64,000 nucleotides of DNA from contig MU405244.1 in assembly GCA_022836615.1 (NCBI GenBank), positions 1 to 64,000 of the forward strand, read 5' to 3'. Shown here piece after piece: positions 37,441 to 50,228 of the stretch (the stretch's first letter is position 1; every line of letters begins with the position of its first letter). Position numbers and translations under genes: made by a program. This DNA comes from Annulohypoxylon bovei var. microspora. Its lineage: Eukaryota > Ascomycota > Sordariomycetes > Xylariales > Hypoxylaceae. Under the pieces are notes generated by a model. That model had not been told where the DNA came from. It saw only the letters and a list, made by a program, of their open reading frames with translations, and did not search any database.

Positions 37441-39059
37441 CCTGATTACTGAGAAGTATTAAAGAGAAGGGAGATCCGGGCCCGAAGAAAGGAAAAGCAG
37501 ACACGTAGGAACGAAAACAAAAAATTACGAGACTCGTCTAGAGCTTAGAGAAAGGAATAAGAGAAGAGAAGAAGAAGAAACGAACAGACTTCATCTGCGC
37601 TTTACGAAGTTCTGGAGTACTAGGGAATATTACGTGCGATCCATTATGATGCTCCCTTCTTGGCAGCTTAGGATCGCGGAGATCAAACAGGCAGTCTTGG
37701 CCCACACTTGAACTCGCACCCAAGCCTCCAGCCAAGTTTCTAGCCTACATGGTAAGAAAGCTTCAATTCGGAAGCCAAGAAATCTAGAAAGAGACCGCCA
37801 AGAAAAGGGGACCGCTAGCGAGGCTGAAGCCATTCGCGAAATGCCGACCTAAAATATTGAACTAAGTAGGTAATAGTCGATACGCGCTGCGAACACATAC
37901 GCAGCAGGCCAGCGAGGTGGTAGCCGTTCGAATTTCAAGACCGCGTCTGTGAGAGAGTTGGCTACTTCGAGCCTCTCCGTGTTTCGCGGCAGGGGTTGCG
38001 ACCGTTTTGGAGGGCGCCGGCCCACCCCTGCCCCAACCCCACAAAGACGCCGCATCGTCACATCTTCGCGCTTGCGGTCTTGTCTGAAGCTTAGCTCTTG
38101 CTTGGCTCTGGCGATGTTTATTAGAAAAAGAGGAAATTTTAGTCGGGAGATTTCTCAGGATCGAGAATGCATACGAGAGCAAACCTCGGTAGAGACATTC
38201 TTGCGAAACTGGAAACGATGGAGCCTTGTCCACCCACCCATATTTAACTTCGTTTGTTTGTTTTCCCTCGATGCCGTTTTCTGGGACCTATTCGTTTAGT
38301 TGAGCAATAAGTAACCGGGCATAATTATTAAATACCTAGGTCAACCGTTATAAATGAGTAAAAAATACTCTGAAAAAAGATTCGTGTTGTAGATTGCCTG
38401 AGCTTCTATCCAACCATTTTATCCTTGCCAATCTTGGCTACATTCGTGAGAACTAAAAACCATATCGCTTGTGTTGATTCTTGAAATACATGGGATATCT
38501 CTTGAGAGAAACCGCTAGCGCCATTGCTTTATTACAGTGACCAGCCCAAAGAGGGTTCCGACTTCGCTTTCGCTTATTCCTGTATGCCCCTAATGCTATT
38601 ACCAAATATATATCCTTATAGATGCGTGAACGAGTGTATCGAATATCCAAGAGATCGTAAAATATAAAAATGAAGGTTTGTCGTGGACGGTCGGAGAGAG
38701 CTTAAATGCGACCTCTTATTCCGACATGACGATAGAATATGTGGGTCGGCGGGTATGATTTATCGGGCTTCGGGAGTTAGATGACTTGCTCATGAGTAGA
38801 GCTGTAGGAGTGATAAGGAGTTTGTATCCTTATACCCATTCCATCATGATTAATTTCTCTTGCCAGTGGAGTTTCTACGATAGAACCCTTCTTCCGTCGC
38901 CGCCTAGAACCAGATGACGCTATGCCGTTGTCGCCCGTGAACCTTCGAGTATGATGTTAAGGTGTCGTCTGTGATGCCATATTCAGATGCTGGATCGATA
39001 GCGACGTACAGACAATGGCAAGCCAACAACACCTAGGAACCAAAACTATGTGTAGCCCT
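37441..39059. promoter_or_regulatory. Upstream region of the secreted hydrolase-like gene
   Basis: The 1.6 kb between two minus-strand genes holds the promoter and leader of the hydrolase-like gene on its left and the 3' untranslated region of the zinc-finger gene on its right. An A/G-rich stretch at about 37,540-37,590 (C/T-rich on the transcribed strand) lies close to the start. Short frames at 37862-38233 (minus) and 37949-38299 (plus) shadow one another and have no recognisable domain. Confidence 0.45.
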
Positions 39060-41048
39060 TCATCCCATCGACTCATCCATCGTCTCGAGTTCATTCGGCG
39101 TTGCCCCATGCTTCTTAACCATGTGTCGTCTCCAGTTATCCTTCCTCGGGAAAGCCTTGCCACCCTTGTAGTACTGACAGGTGGGTTCGATGCAGTGGTA
39201 CGCCTTTGACTTCACGTGTTTATCGTTGATGTGGCGATCGAGATGTGTCTTGGTACCGAACTTCTTATCGCAACCTTCATAAGTACATTCGTGTTTACGG
39301 TCGTGATAACGCTTGTGGTGATTAAGCTTATGCACTTGATCGAAGTATCGTCCGCATTCTTCGCAAACGTGCCCCGGTGACTGGGGAGAAAGTTTGGATG
39401 CCTCCGGCGATGAGCTCGAATCTGGTTCCGGCTTGACATGCTCGTGTATCACTGGGTATGGAGATGGTGACACTGTTATGCGGGTATCCGGTGTCCTTCC
39501 CATAGAAGGATCTGTCGTAGAGCTCTGCCCTGGTGTAGTGGTGTAGTCGTATGAATCTCCAGATTGGCGGGGTTCGTCATCACTGGGAATGTCGAGGAAG
39601 CTATCGGCATCGAAGTCATCTTGAGGGCCTTGAGCAAAGTTGTTGAAGTCCTCTTGGGATGGTTGATCGGTAATGATGGCGGGAGGGGGGGTGGGAAACG
39701 TCGGAGGGGACATGGAGTTCTCCATTTGGAAGTGGGTATAGGCCGCCTTCTCGGCAGCGTTGGATGGTTGCATGATGGACATCGGCGACACGAATGACTC
39801 TGGCTGGAGAGGAGGAGAGTGAGAGCTTTGGAAGACAGAGGGTCTATGAACACCTTCGACAGTCTCATCCAGCTCCATAGGTTCCGGGATGGCCGGGCTC
39901 ATAAGTCTTTCAGGCCGGGCCTCGGATTGTGGCTGAGCTGAGTGAGGTAACCCGTCTCTGGAATCCCGGCTCCTCAGGGCAGCTGAGGGCAACTCTGGGT
40001 CTTTCTCAGTGGTTTCCCGAATTGTCGAGCTAGTCCGGAGAGGGAATTCGTCGTACCGTGAATCTCCTCGTTTCTGTTTCTTGTGTTGCTGTTGATCTCT
40101 TTCCTGCAAGTTCCCACCTACAGAAGTGCCTGAAACATTCGGGTTTTCAGACATCTCCCCGGGCTCCTCGAAAAACCGGTCTCCCGATAACTTCGTCTGC
40201 GAACCGCTTCCTTCTGTTGATCCTAACCCGGCTTCTGGTTTAATGCTAATAGGGCTAGCAACTGGCGAAGTAGGAAAATACTGCTGTGACGTCGAGTACT
40301 GAGGACTACTGGTACCGTGCGTCGAGGAGTGTGTAGATCGCTTTCTCTTGAAGCTGCTCCAAATTCGACTGGTTAGGGAACCGCTCCTTCGTTCTTCTCG
40401 TGATTGTCTAAGCTGAGCTTCGTAAAGCTCGGTCATCTGTCTAGACGGTGGTATCGGCGATTGCCCAGGAGCCGAATCCATCGAGATCCTAGTGTCATAA
40501 TAACTAGAATTGGCGGCTTCCTGTGCTGTGGCAGCATTGTCCAAAGGCAGATTTTTTCCTGGCTCGTTGGTTGTCGAAATGACCGTCGGCTGAGGAGGCA
40601 GATAGAAGTCAATGCCTGGGGGTAAAGGCGGCTGACCGAGGTTTTGTGTATAATATGTTTCATGATCCCTCATGAGGTCGTCCCCAGTGATAGAAGACTG
40701 TGGCCCTTGGAATTCCGAGCCATCAGGGAAAGTGGGGACACCTCTCTCAATATCATCTTTAAGAGAAGGAGGGCGACTTTCCTGTGTGGCAGGGGCCTGT
40801 CTAGGCAGGAAGCCGGGAAGAGGGAACAGAGTCCTACGTTGGGGACCATTAGACTTCTCAGTTGGTAATATTTCCTCCGATAACCTGGCTTCCCTGGACT
40901 TCCGTCTCAATCGAAAGTAAAGAAAGCCTAAGACTATGAGTAATAGGCTCCCTCCGATAACACAGCCGATGACTGTCCCAGCGATTGCGCCGGGGGATAA
41001 CTGGGTCCCCCGCGCTTTGAGAGCCTTCATATTCGAACGAGGCGCCAT
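39060..41048 (-). CDS. Membrane-tethered C2H2 zinc-finger protein
   Basis: This is a single uninterrupted frame of 662 residues. Residues about 19-45 form one strong membrane segment (GAIAGTVIGCVIGGSLLLIVLGFLYF) followed at once by RLRRKSR, predicting a short outside N-terminus and a cytosolic C-terminus. A long disordered P/S/Q-rich middle follows. Residues 560-650 hold three C2H2-type fingers: CEEC-x12-H-x3-H, CTYEGC-x12-H-x4-H and CIEPTC-x17-H-x4-H, the last with an enlarged loop. C2H2 fingers of this kind bind DNA. A transcription factor anchored in a membrane would need to be cut loose to reach the nucleus, as for SREBP or other membrane-bound factors; release here is inference. The start ATG keeps the membrane segment; a later Met giving a soluble form is possible. 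Confidence 0.82.
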   Translation of the reverse strand: MAPRSNMKALKARGTQLSPGAIAGTVIGCVIGGSLLLIVLGFLYFRLRRKSREARLSEEILPTEKSNGPQRRTLFPLPGFLPRQAPATQESRPPSLKDDIERGVPTFPDGSEFQGPQSSITGDDLMRDHETYYTQNLGQPPLPPGIDFYLPPQPTVISTTNEPGKNLPLDNAATAQEAANSSYYDTRISMDSAPGQSPIPPSRQMTELYEAQLRQSREERRSGSLTSRIWSSFKRKRSTHSSTHGTSSPQYSTSQQYFPTSPVASPISIKPEAGLGSTEGSGSQTKLSGDRFFEEPGEMSENPNVSGTSVGGNLQERDQQQHKKQKRGDSRYDEFPLRTSSTIRETTEKDPELPSAALRSRDSRDGLPHSAQPQSEARPERLMSPAIPEPMELDETVEGVHRPSVFQSSHSPPLQPESFVSPMSIMQPSNAAEKAAYTHFQMENSMSPPTFPTPPPAIITDQPSQEDFNNFAQGPQDDFDADSFLDIPSDDEPRQSGDSYDYTTTPGQSSTTDPSMGRTPDTRITVSPSPYPVIHEHVKPEPDSSSSPEASKLSPQSPGHVCEECGRYFDQVHKLNHHKRYHDRKHECTYEGCDKKFGTKTHLDRHINDKHVKSKAYHCIEPTCQYYKGGKAFPRKDNWRRHMVKKHGATPNELETMDESMG

Positions 41049-44000
41049 AATGAATTAAGTTGATGGATTAAGTGAGAGCCGGAGCTCACAAGTGTAGTTG
41101 AATGAGCTCCCGCGTGTTTAGAATACTCGAACGGGTTCAACGGACGAAGTGGCCCGTGAGAAATTAACGCGTATAGGCGAGGGAGGTCTCTCGTCGAAGA
41201 AAAAGATAAGATTAGAAGCCTTAGTGGCTATAGGACATGTGAGACCCGTAAGGCCCAGATGGCGCGAAGGTTGAGAGTTGGTACTTCGAAAGGCAGACCC
41301 TACACCCCTTCGCAGGGTCGGCCAAGTCGGTCAATCACTGGGATGATGTTCGGCCAAAACAGGCGGCCCAATAGCGGCCTTACAGGTGCTGCGCAGCGCA
41401 CGTGAATTATGCCGAAGATGTTTTGATGATGAACTCGCAGATCTTTTGATCACATTCCGGTCATATTCTCGTATGGAACAGAAGGGTTGACGTTGAAAAA
41501 CTAGGGTTAGCTGATTTATCAGATTGATTCAGCCTCATCAGAAAAGTTGGAGGCGGAACTGATGCCGGGAAGCGCCCAGGGCAGGGAATGCAGGAGAGGT
41601 TGCATTATGATCCTATGAATTTCTACGAATTATTGTTGGCTGGTAAGCTCGAGGGTTGGAAAGGGTTAGGAGGGTCTCTTTGCTAAGCAGCTAAGCCTGG
41701 ACCCCCCGGCCATTTTCTAATTGGAGACCTCAATTGGTTCGTCTTAAGATTGTATTGGTTTCAACTAATCTGTTATCGTAAAAACAAATAGACCCTGCAT
41801 CTACATAGTAATCCCCGCTTAATCACTCAGGCCTAGGCTAATGCACTAACATCAATACCTCATATGGATACTTCTCCACAAAAGAACACATCTACATACA
41901 TGTGTACACACACATATGTATTGCGCCACAAGCTATGACCATTTAAGGAAAGGGGGTTTATCGATAATAGGTACGAGCAGGTACGAGTAACGAAATACGG
42001 TTAGCTTAGTGACTTAGTTAGTCGGAGACCTCTCGGTGAACGCGATCCAATTTGTCTTAACAAAATCAATCAACGCGATTCTTGCATTAACCTCCAACGG
42101 AAAAGCCGTCTTCATCAGCCTCAATATCAAGGCTACTACTGCACATTGTAACATCCAAGACGTCATCTAATGAGTTATATACTCAATCTCAATCATATAA
42201 TCTATGAATAATTACGCTAAAGAGGTTGAGACTCTGTAAGTGGCCAATTTGTGACATCCCGATGGTACGGCCACAAATCCCCGGGTTGCGGGCTGCGGGC
42301 TGCGGACTGCGAGTGCAATGTTACAACTGTTGAGATTCACCCTAACTTCCGAAGTTAGATGCCGCATTACCCGGAAAAGATATTCATGAAGCTTCAGCTA
42401 AAAGAGATATCTCTCGAAATTATTGTATGAGACATGCGATTTCTTGTTTAAACCGGTAATTATAAACCTCCACTTAACTGCCTGGAGCAGTAATCGACAG
42501 TTGCAGGTCACAGCTCCGTTGGCCTTGAAACTTCGTGTAGTATCCCTTAAGCGCCGACATACGTGGAAACAGCTCAACACCTTCAAGACCTGCTATGACT
42601 CCGATTATGACTGGCGCATCCGATTGTTTTGTCTAACCAGGATCCAATCATGGTACCGAACTTCGGGGAATTTCTTCGTTGTCAGTCGTCAGTCGTCAGT
42701 CAAGATAACGTAGTTCATGCGTCGATCAAAGGAACCCTTCTCCTCTCCGGATTTTATCTAGAAAGTTCCAAATCTCATCATTTTTTGAGGCACCCAATGA
42801 ATTTTTGTGGTAGCGATGAGGATGAGGTTGCTTCCAAGTCCTAGTGCTACCTCTTCAGTTCATAAATTACATCCATCTCGCCACAATCACAAGTTATCTG
42901 GGTTTCCCATCCTCGGAACTCATTATCTACGCCTCTTTACCTCCTTATCACTGTTGCCTCCGTGAGGACTTGAGCCGGGCACCCCTTGAGTCTAGCCATG
43001 CGGAGCCCCCCCTCCCTCCTCGAGTTTGGGTCTCCCTCCGTAAGTGTAGAAATCCAAATGCCATGCCTACGAGCCTTTTTCTTTTTCAAAACACGACGGA
43101 CAACTAGTACATCAAGCGTTTTGCTTTCCAAGGGCTACGCGCCTCTATAATAGATAGTCCTAGTGAGGAATATGATTATCATTACAATATTTGAGTCACA
43201 ATGCAGAGCAGTCAGGATCCTAGCCACATTATTTCCGTGGTTATGAGTCTGGATCAAAGGCCCTGTGATCTACTACCACTCATTGGCTAATAATTCCATA
43301 GTTATAGGTCCCCAGGATCACCCAGATCGGGAGAGCCGGTATCAACGACTATTAGCAACATGCGAACTACGTTATCTAGACCGCCGTGTAGTTTGTTCTA
43401 ATATACCTAATTTACCTAGGTACCTACTTGCGAGCGCAGAGTCCCTTTTTCCCGAATGCACACTTCATTTCACGACAGAATTCATGATAGACGGTCAGAC
43501 GAGCCTGCAAATTCTAGTCCCCTGACGGAAAGAATGACTTCAAATCCTGTCGGTTCACGATTCTTGATTATCGTGCTGTGTAACGGACTATATGCACTGC
43601 CGTGGCGTGCTACCACCCCCTCGGAAGTGACAGACTGTATATGGCTCGATTGCAAGACTTGATACCAGAAACTCTAGATCGTAAACAGACGTGCAGAAAA
43701 CCCATGCATAGTGCTGCTGCAGGCCTTACCTATGCCATTCAACCGAGACGAGCCGAGCTAGACCCTGAATGAAGACAGCCAAACTTCCAGCTCAGAGTCT
43801 CGGCTTGTGTAGAAGCGTTAAACTATATCTTTGAGCCAGTCGTCACTTTTCAGGGGTAAAAGGTTGATGGACGAGTCGGTGTTCTAGGAATCACCTACAC
43901 AACAGAATCATCCCAAAACCTGACTTACGCGGGCCTTTGGTGAGAACTAAGCCATGAGCCCAGATAGAAAGAAAAGAAAAATGCAGCAGAATGGATTCTC

Positions 44001-47000
44001 GAGTCGAACCATAGCACGGTAGGATCGGTCAGACAGCCTTGATCTCGGCGTACTGGATTCTCGATTGCGTGGATAGTCCTATCGTCTAGCAATCGGTAGC
44101 AAGAGCCAATTCACTTCTTTCTATACTACTAGGTACCTATATTACAATAACTACCATGTATTAGATTTACAAAAAGGCGAAGTCTTTGAAAATCATAAAG
44201 ACGCCGATGCTATTCAAAAATAAAATAGCACAATGCGATGTGTTGTATAATGCTGACCGCCCCTAACGCATACCTACCTACTAGGTAGGTATACTGGAAA
44301 TAGGCATACAACTAGTTGAGAATAGTGTGAGACGCTACACAATGTCACCAAGCATCTAGCCGCTATATTCCTCGTCGTACAATGAACCTTATCACCAGCT
44401 AAAACCCCCTGAATATTTCTTGGACATGTTCTAGAAGCATACATGCCACATGGCATTCAGAATATGGACGTCTATCACAAGACCTGCGTACCTACTGCGG
44501 CCGGTTCGGATTTCAACCTCATTTGTTACAACACCGTGGAAGCCGTTTTCAGTGTTATTCAAATGAGATTCTGATGATTATTAAAACATAGTACTTAGAC
44601 ACGTAGATGCAGGGTCCTGGTCGTGAAACCTCCTATCGGAGACGGCACGTTGCTGGCGAACCCCAGTTACACAGAGAATACCTGCAGGCAGATACTATCA
44701 GATTATCGCTATATACACGGCAGACTGCCAGTGCACGCTGCCGGTTCTTAGCAACCAAAGAGAGAGAGTCGATGCGGATATTGGAAGCTCTTGACCTCGA
44801 TCGAGGTTCTACAGCTCGGGGGACCTGACGATTGAAATATATTCAAATCAACCAGGGGACCGAAGCCCCTATCACATAAATCCTTGGCTGATAGGATGTG
44901 CGATTCAACGTCTTTTCAGGTATGCAGGTTATGATATAGAATTGAGATATATTCATTCTATATCGTGCGGCTATAATGTTCTGTAGGATGATATAGTCCA
45001 ACATTGAAGTCAGGTATGTATGTACCTACTGTACATATGTACTGATTGGTGTTAGCTGTAATCGGCACACTTACCTAATAGGGGTGTATATGCAGGTAGG
45101 GCGACCTGTCATATCTCATTTTTTCGGCGGCGATCGATGCTTCCCCAAAGGGATGGGGGGCTAAGGCCATGGCCTGTAAATATCGGACATGTCCATTCTG
45201 GACAGGGCGAGAGGGCTAGAACCATCAGCCTAGAATCTAGATACTAAACTTCCATGTTGATATCAATGGGAATTATCCCATGGATGGCATATATGCTTTC
45301 CATTAGAGGACTTTCATACTAGCAAACTTGATGTGCAGATTTCATTTTTCATATCAAACCAGAATCTTTAGCATTTACATATAGGATGTATGTACCCCAT
45401 TAGCATGCGAGGTACATACCTACCTTAGGTACCTACATCTGTGTGTACTATATAATACCTAGTATCTAAGGATGCACAATTGATACGGCCGCAAGCTTCA
45501 GAAATTACGCAGTTTATTTACTAATTCCTACATGTATGATTCCCTCTAGGCGCTATTAGATGTCATTTTATGGGTCTGCGTTGAATTTCGGTCACTTCGT
45601 ATGGGAAAGTCCCAAGTTCCCATACGGGAAGCTAAGTTAACTCCAAGCCAAACTCAAGCCAAACTACCCGGAAAAAGCCACGGGCACGGACATGAACGTT
45701 ATGGCCTGTAGATCGTAGATGATCGATTATTTTAGACTGGCATTTCTAATTGCTTATGTCCCTGTCTGCTATAAAACGTACATTAACATATACCCGCAGA
45801 CCTAGTATTAGTGTAATCACTAATCAATAAAAATACATGTAGGTAGGTATGTAACAGTCTTCAACCAGAGCGGGTACATATAACTATGTAGGTACTAGGT
45901 ACATATAGGTATGTATGTCTATGAATGTCTAGCCTTAAACTTCATGAGATAAATATACATAAAACCTTTCCCGCGGATAGTGGCATCTAAAAGTACCTCC
46001 TACATAAATGCCTGATGTAAGTACTAAGTAAGGTACGAAACACCTAACCATATTGAATATTAATGCTAGGGGATGCTCGTAGCCCTAGATTCTCAGGTGT
46101 TCGCTCCTCCCGACGGCAAGTGCCAGCGTGACTTCCTAGCCAATACGATCGATGGAAAAGGTGCTCCGCAAATGTACGTAAGCCTACACCTGGCCTACCC
46201 TACTACCTCCAGGGCTAGGGGTTCCGGACGATAGCCCCTGTTTACTGGGACCCCAAAAATCTTATTTTACGGGTTCCCGATCTCTAGACCCCGGACACAA
46301 ATCTGAGCATCATGGAAATAAGTGTGTGCATTCTTTCCAATTACCATTTTCCACCCACCATAACCATGGGTAGATCTACGGACGCAGCCAGCACCATGGC
46401 TTTATTTCAAGCAATGTTCAAATCCCATCTTCTCTGTCATGGTCTTTGTCTTTTATTGATCTCTCAATTTCTATCCCTGTTTGCTCTATTGGAACCATCT
46501 CGCCGGAAGACCAGGTCCAGGGTAACATGTCTGGATCCCCAAAATTTCCATCCCTGGCCATCTTGAGATACCCCTATAATTACGGGTGGATCTTTCGTCG
46601 ATTCTAGTCTCGTCCTTGACCGAGATTGTGAATTGCTACACGTCTAGGACTCTGGGGGAGTCTCACTTCATATCGTGTTGATCCGCCTCTTTGTTCTCCA
46701 CTTTCATACACATACCTAGTATACAACCGCACGAGTGCGAACTTGAATTACCGTCCAATTGCCTTCTTACAGAACGCCACATCAGGTTCTGTCAGGCTAC
46801 AACTAGCATATCGTGGAAATCCCCTACATCCAACAGACGTGGCCCTCGAAGTGGGCTTCTCGGCATCTGCTCCTCTCGGATATCTCACATTCATCGACAC
46901 CCACTGGGTTGTTGAGCCGCTCCATACATTAGCGCCGTCTCCTAACCTAGGGCGAAACACCTTGATCTGGAACTGCTTTTGCCCTTTTCAGAAAAGCCAG

Positions 47001-47540
47001 TTTGTCTCTAGCTCTACTCTGGAAACCAACACCCTAGTTGGTCCCTACCAGCCTACCGGCCTACCAGCTTACCAGCCTACTAGGGATAAGTGGGCTAAGC
47101 CTTGCTGTGCGTATTATACATCGGCCGAAGCGATAAAACGTGAGGATCTGATTTACTTTCAGCCGTGTTGGCCCAGAATCTCATTCTCGGAGCCTAGACT
47201 TCTTTTCCTTTAGCAGGCATTCCCCCATGCTGCCTCACTAGCGTCGATCTGGGCGCATAGGGTCTTCCCAAGCTTGAAAATAAGAGCATGAGCGCGACCA
47301 AGCTATCAAAGACGTCAACTGTCTGTTGGCTAGCTATATTACGCCGGAGCTGTGCTAGATCCACCGGATTTAGATTCCCTGGTTAGTGTCCTGTTTTAGA
47401 AACTTGTTTATTACCCTGACTCGCCAGTGTTCATGCCAGCTATTTTCGCCCAATCTAACTGATATGGGGCTATAGCTCCAAGGTGCAACCCTAATCGACT
47501 ATTTGGAACGTCTCTCCACGTCTCTTCTGACCAAACAATC
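41049..47540. other. 6.5-kb region without a supported gene
   Basis: This is upstream of both flanking genes (zinc finger on minus, CRY-DASH on plus). Composition is ordinary, frames are short and no domain is recognisable in the longer ones (42423-42713, 46312-46566, 46743-47213). Visible small structures are a triplicated GTCAGTC unit at about 42,682-42,704, a GGGCTGC tandem at about 42,292-42,315, and many words built from TAGGTA/TACCTA (43,418; 44,270-44,290; 45,410-45,435; 45,840-45,915). It may hold long leaders, regulatory DNA or a non-coding RNA; none can be shown from sequence alone. Confidence 0.5.
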
Positions 47541-49633
47541 ATGTCGACGAGCAATATTCTTGTCTACGTCGTACGCCACGACTTGCGCGTCACTGACAAC
47601 CCTATTCTCCATCATCTTGCTTCTACATCCGATCATGGATTCACACATGTCCTCCCTCTCTTCGCATTACTTCCACATCAGATCGAGGTTTCGGGCTTCT
47701 TGAAAGAAGGGGAAAAATCGCCCTTCCCCGAAGCTAAAAGCGAGGTTGGACGCTACTGGAGATGCGGGCCGCATCGAGCTAGGTTTATCGCCCAATCGAT
47801 CTGGAATCTGAAAGGCAACCTCGAGAAGCTAGGCAACGATTTGACGATTAGGATAGGGCCATATGATGAGGTGTTAAAGACGCTGATTGACGGCCTGCGA
47901 CGGAGTGAGCTCAATGTAGGGGGTGTATGGACAATAGGAGAAGAAGGTACTGAGGAGAAACGAGACGAGACAGTCATATCAGAGACATGTTCCAGTCTCA
48001 ATGTAGACTTCCGAATATGGGTTGACGAGAAATACTTCATTGACGAGTAAGTTACGATCATGATTTAGCGAATGATTTCACTGATGAATGGTCAACCTCC
48101 AGTCGAGATCTAGAACTCGACACATCTGAAAACCTCCCAGATGTGTTTACGACTTATAGGAAAATGATGGAGCCGCTTCGCGAAAAGCCTAGGACGACTC
48201 TCTCTACCCCGTCAGAAGATGGGTTGCCCAAACCCGTCGAGAAATCCAAGATTCCGAACCAGGGATTACCTTTCGAGGTTCCGTCATCGTACGACGAGGT
48301 TGAGGAATCCCTCTTGCGCCCCGTTAACGAAGTTCTGTCTGGAGTTCCACCATTCCCTGAAGGGGCTAAGTCAGCACATCCTTTCCAAGGTGGCGAGGAT
48401 AGCGCTCATGAGAGATTGGAGTACTTGATTAAGTCAGGAAGTGCTTACTCGTACAAGGAGTCACGAAACGGGCTACTAGGGAGCGACTTCAGCACGAAGC
48501 TCTCTGCCTTTCTTGCGCAAGGATGTATCACCGCTCGCCAGGTCCACAATAGACTCATAGCATACGAAGATGGAAAAGACGAAGCCTTGGCTGAGTCTCA
48601 GGGATACGGAGAAGGAGAAAACGAAGGAACAAAGGCCATACGGTTCGAGTTGTTGTGGCGCGACTATATGCGACTCTGCAATAGGAAGTTCAAGGAGAAG
48701 CTCTTCCTACGTTCCGGGTTCCGAGACGACCATTCTAATAAGTGGAAATCGGCGAAGAAAGAGGAAGTAGATGGTCAAGAGCAATCGGTGGACGAGGTCT
48801 CCGAAACAGTCCAAAGAGTATTCGATGGTACCACTGGGATGGGATTGATTGATGCATCTCAGAGAGAGCTGTTGCACACCGGATACACATCAAATCGTGC
48901 CCGTCAGAATGTCGCCAGTTTCCTTGCTAAACATCTTAGCATTGATTGGCGCTACGGTGCTGAATGGTACGAGATGCTACTAGTCGATTACGATGTCTCA
49001 TCCAATTGGGCGAACTGGCAATATGTATCCGGAGTAGGAAACGACCCGCGAGGCGAGGCACGCATTTTCAATCCCGTGAAGCAAGCTTTTGACTACGACA
49101 AGAACGGAGATTACGTGCGCTGTTGGGTGCCGGAGGTGAAGGAGCTCGATAAGCTGGAACATGTTTTTCAAGCTTGGACGACCCCGAAAGAGGATTGGGA
49201 CCGTCTGGGTCTGACAGGCCTTGAAATGGCCGAAAATCCAATAAAGAAGATCGAATTCTCCGTCGAAGGAAAACCTAAGGCCTCTAGGCGACCTTTTATC
49301 CGCCGACGCGGCCCTGGACGCGGAGGAAGCAATCGAGCGTCGCAGTCATCTACGACCCCGCAACCACCGACTGGTCCCAGTAACTCCAATGGGCAAAATG
49401 AAAACGGTGGAGTGGCTAATAGGCAACGCAGCAACCAAGGCAGTCAACAAACTGCACCCGAAAATCCTCGTGGGGGCTTCCGTGGTGCGCGAGGTTATGG
49501 TAGAGGTTATCAAAACCGGGGCTATCGTGGATTCAGAGGAGGAGGATATCGAGGAGGTCGTGGTCCGTCGACAAACTACAGCCAAGCACCAGCGCCAATG
49601 CCAACGTTGGCTCCAACCGAACAAGCGCAATAG
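47541..49633 (+). CDS. cry: CRY-DASH cryptochrome/photolyase with RGG tail
   Basis: Exons are 47541-48046 and 48103-49633 (GTAAGT...CTCCAG intron, phase 2), giving 678 residues. The N-terminal photolyase alpha/beta domain is residues about 5-170 (VYVVRHDLRVTDNPIL). The FAD-binding helical domain follows, with LEYLIKSGSAYSYKESRNGLLG, FELLWRDYMRL, TGYTSNRARQNVASFL and DYDVSSNWANWQYVSGVGNDPR, all diagnostic of the DASH class. These proteins bind FAD and an antenna cofactor, repair cyclobutane dimers in single-stranded DNA and can act as blue-light receptors. Beyond residue about 560 there is a low-complexity extension rich in RGG/GYRG repeats, as in other filamentous fungal CRY-DASH proteins, suggesting RNA binding. 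It is a near neighbour of the carotenoid genes, consistent with a shared light response. Confidence 0.93.
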
Positions 49634-50228
49634 GATTCGCTTTCTCGTGTATCGAGCCAACCCCATCACCGCCCGCAATTTGTGCTACAGCCTCCATCGC
49701 TCGCTGGATCTCAAATCCACACATATCCACACACCAACACCTTCGTTCAACCACCGTACCCCGGGATACAATATGCAAGGCCAAGTGCTGGATCATCGCA
49801 GTCTACAGCACCCAGCTCACAACCGCGTTATTTCTAAAGGATCAATAATGAGAAATGACTGTCTTGTGCTGAGTATATTAGTCTTAGCTAAATTTTGTTT
49901 CCCGCTGATCTCTTCTCCTGTAACGGTATAGAATAAATAGGCTGTTTGTGGGAATGGTGATGGCATCCTGACAACACGCCTCGCCTCGAGTTTGCTGTTT
50001 GTTGTCTCATCACCACTATTGCTCACTTAGGTAGACGGCAAAAATATCACTATTTGCTCTATATATGCTTTGATTGGTATCGTCTTCTATCCGCCGTCAG
50101 TACCGAAACGCCTAGCCATGCCACGTGAACCTACAGCCCAGCTCCAATGCCAGATCTGTAACATGTAAATCTCTAGTCTCTAGCCACTTCACCCAACACA
50201 CATATAATAACCTTAGAAGTTTAATTTT
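49634..50228. other. Convergent 3' regions of CRY-DASH and thioesterase genes
   Basis: No gene is called. A plus-strand frame (49389-49931) continues from the RGG-coding region in another frame and is a shadow. C/A-rich sequence at about 49,700-49,830 probably belongs to the CRY-DASH 3' untranslated region. Confidence 0.5.

Noticed and set aside
46743..47213. 156-codon plus-strand frame upstream of CRY-DASH
   Set aside because: No recognisable family and repetitive YQPT content; left as possible but unsupported.
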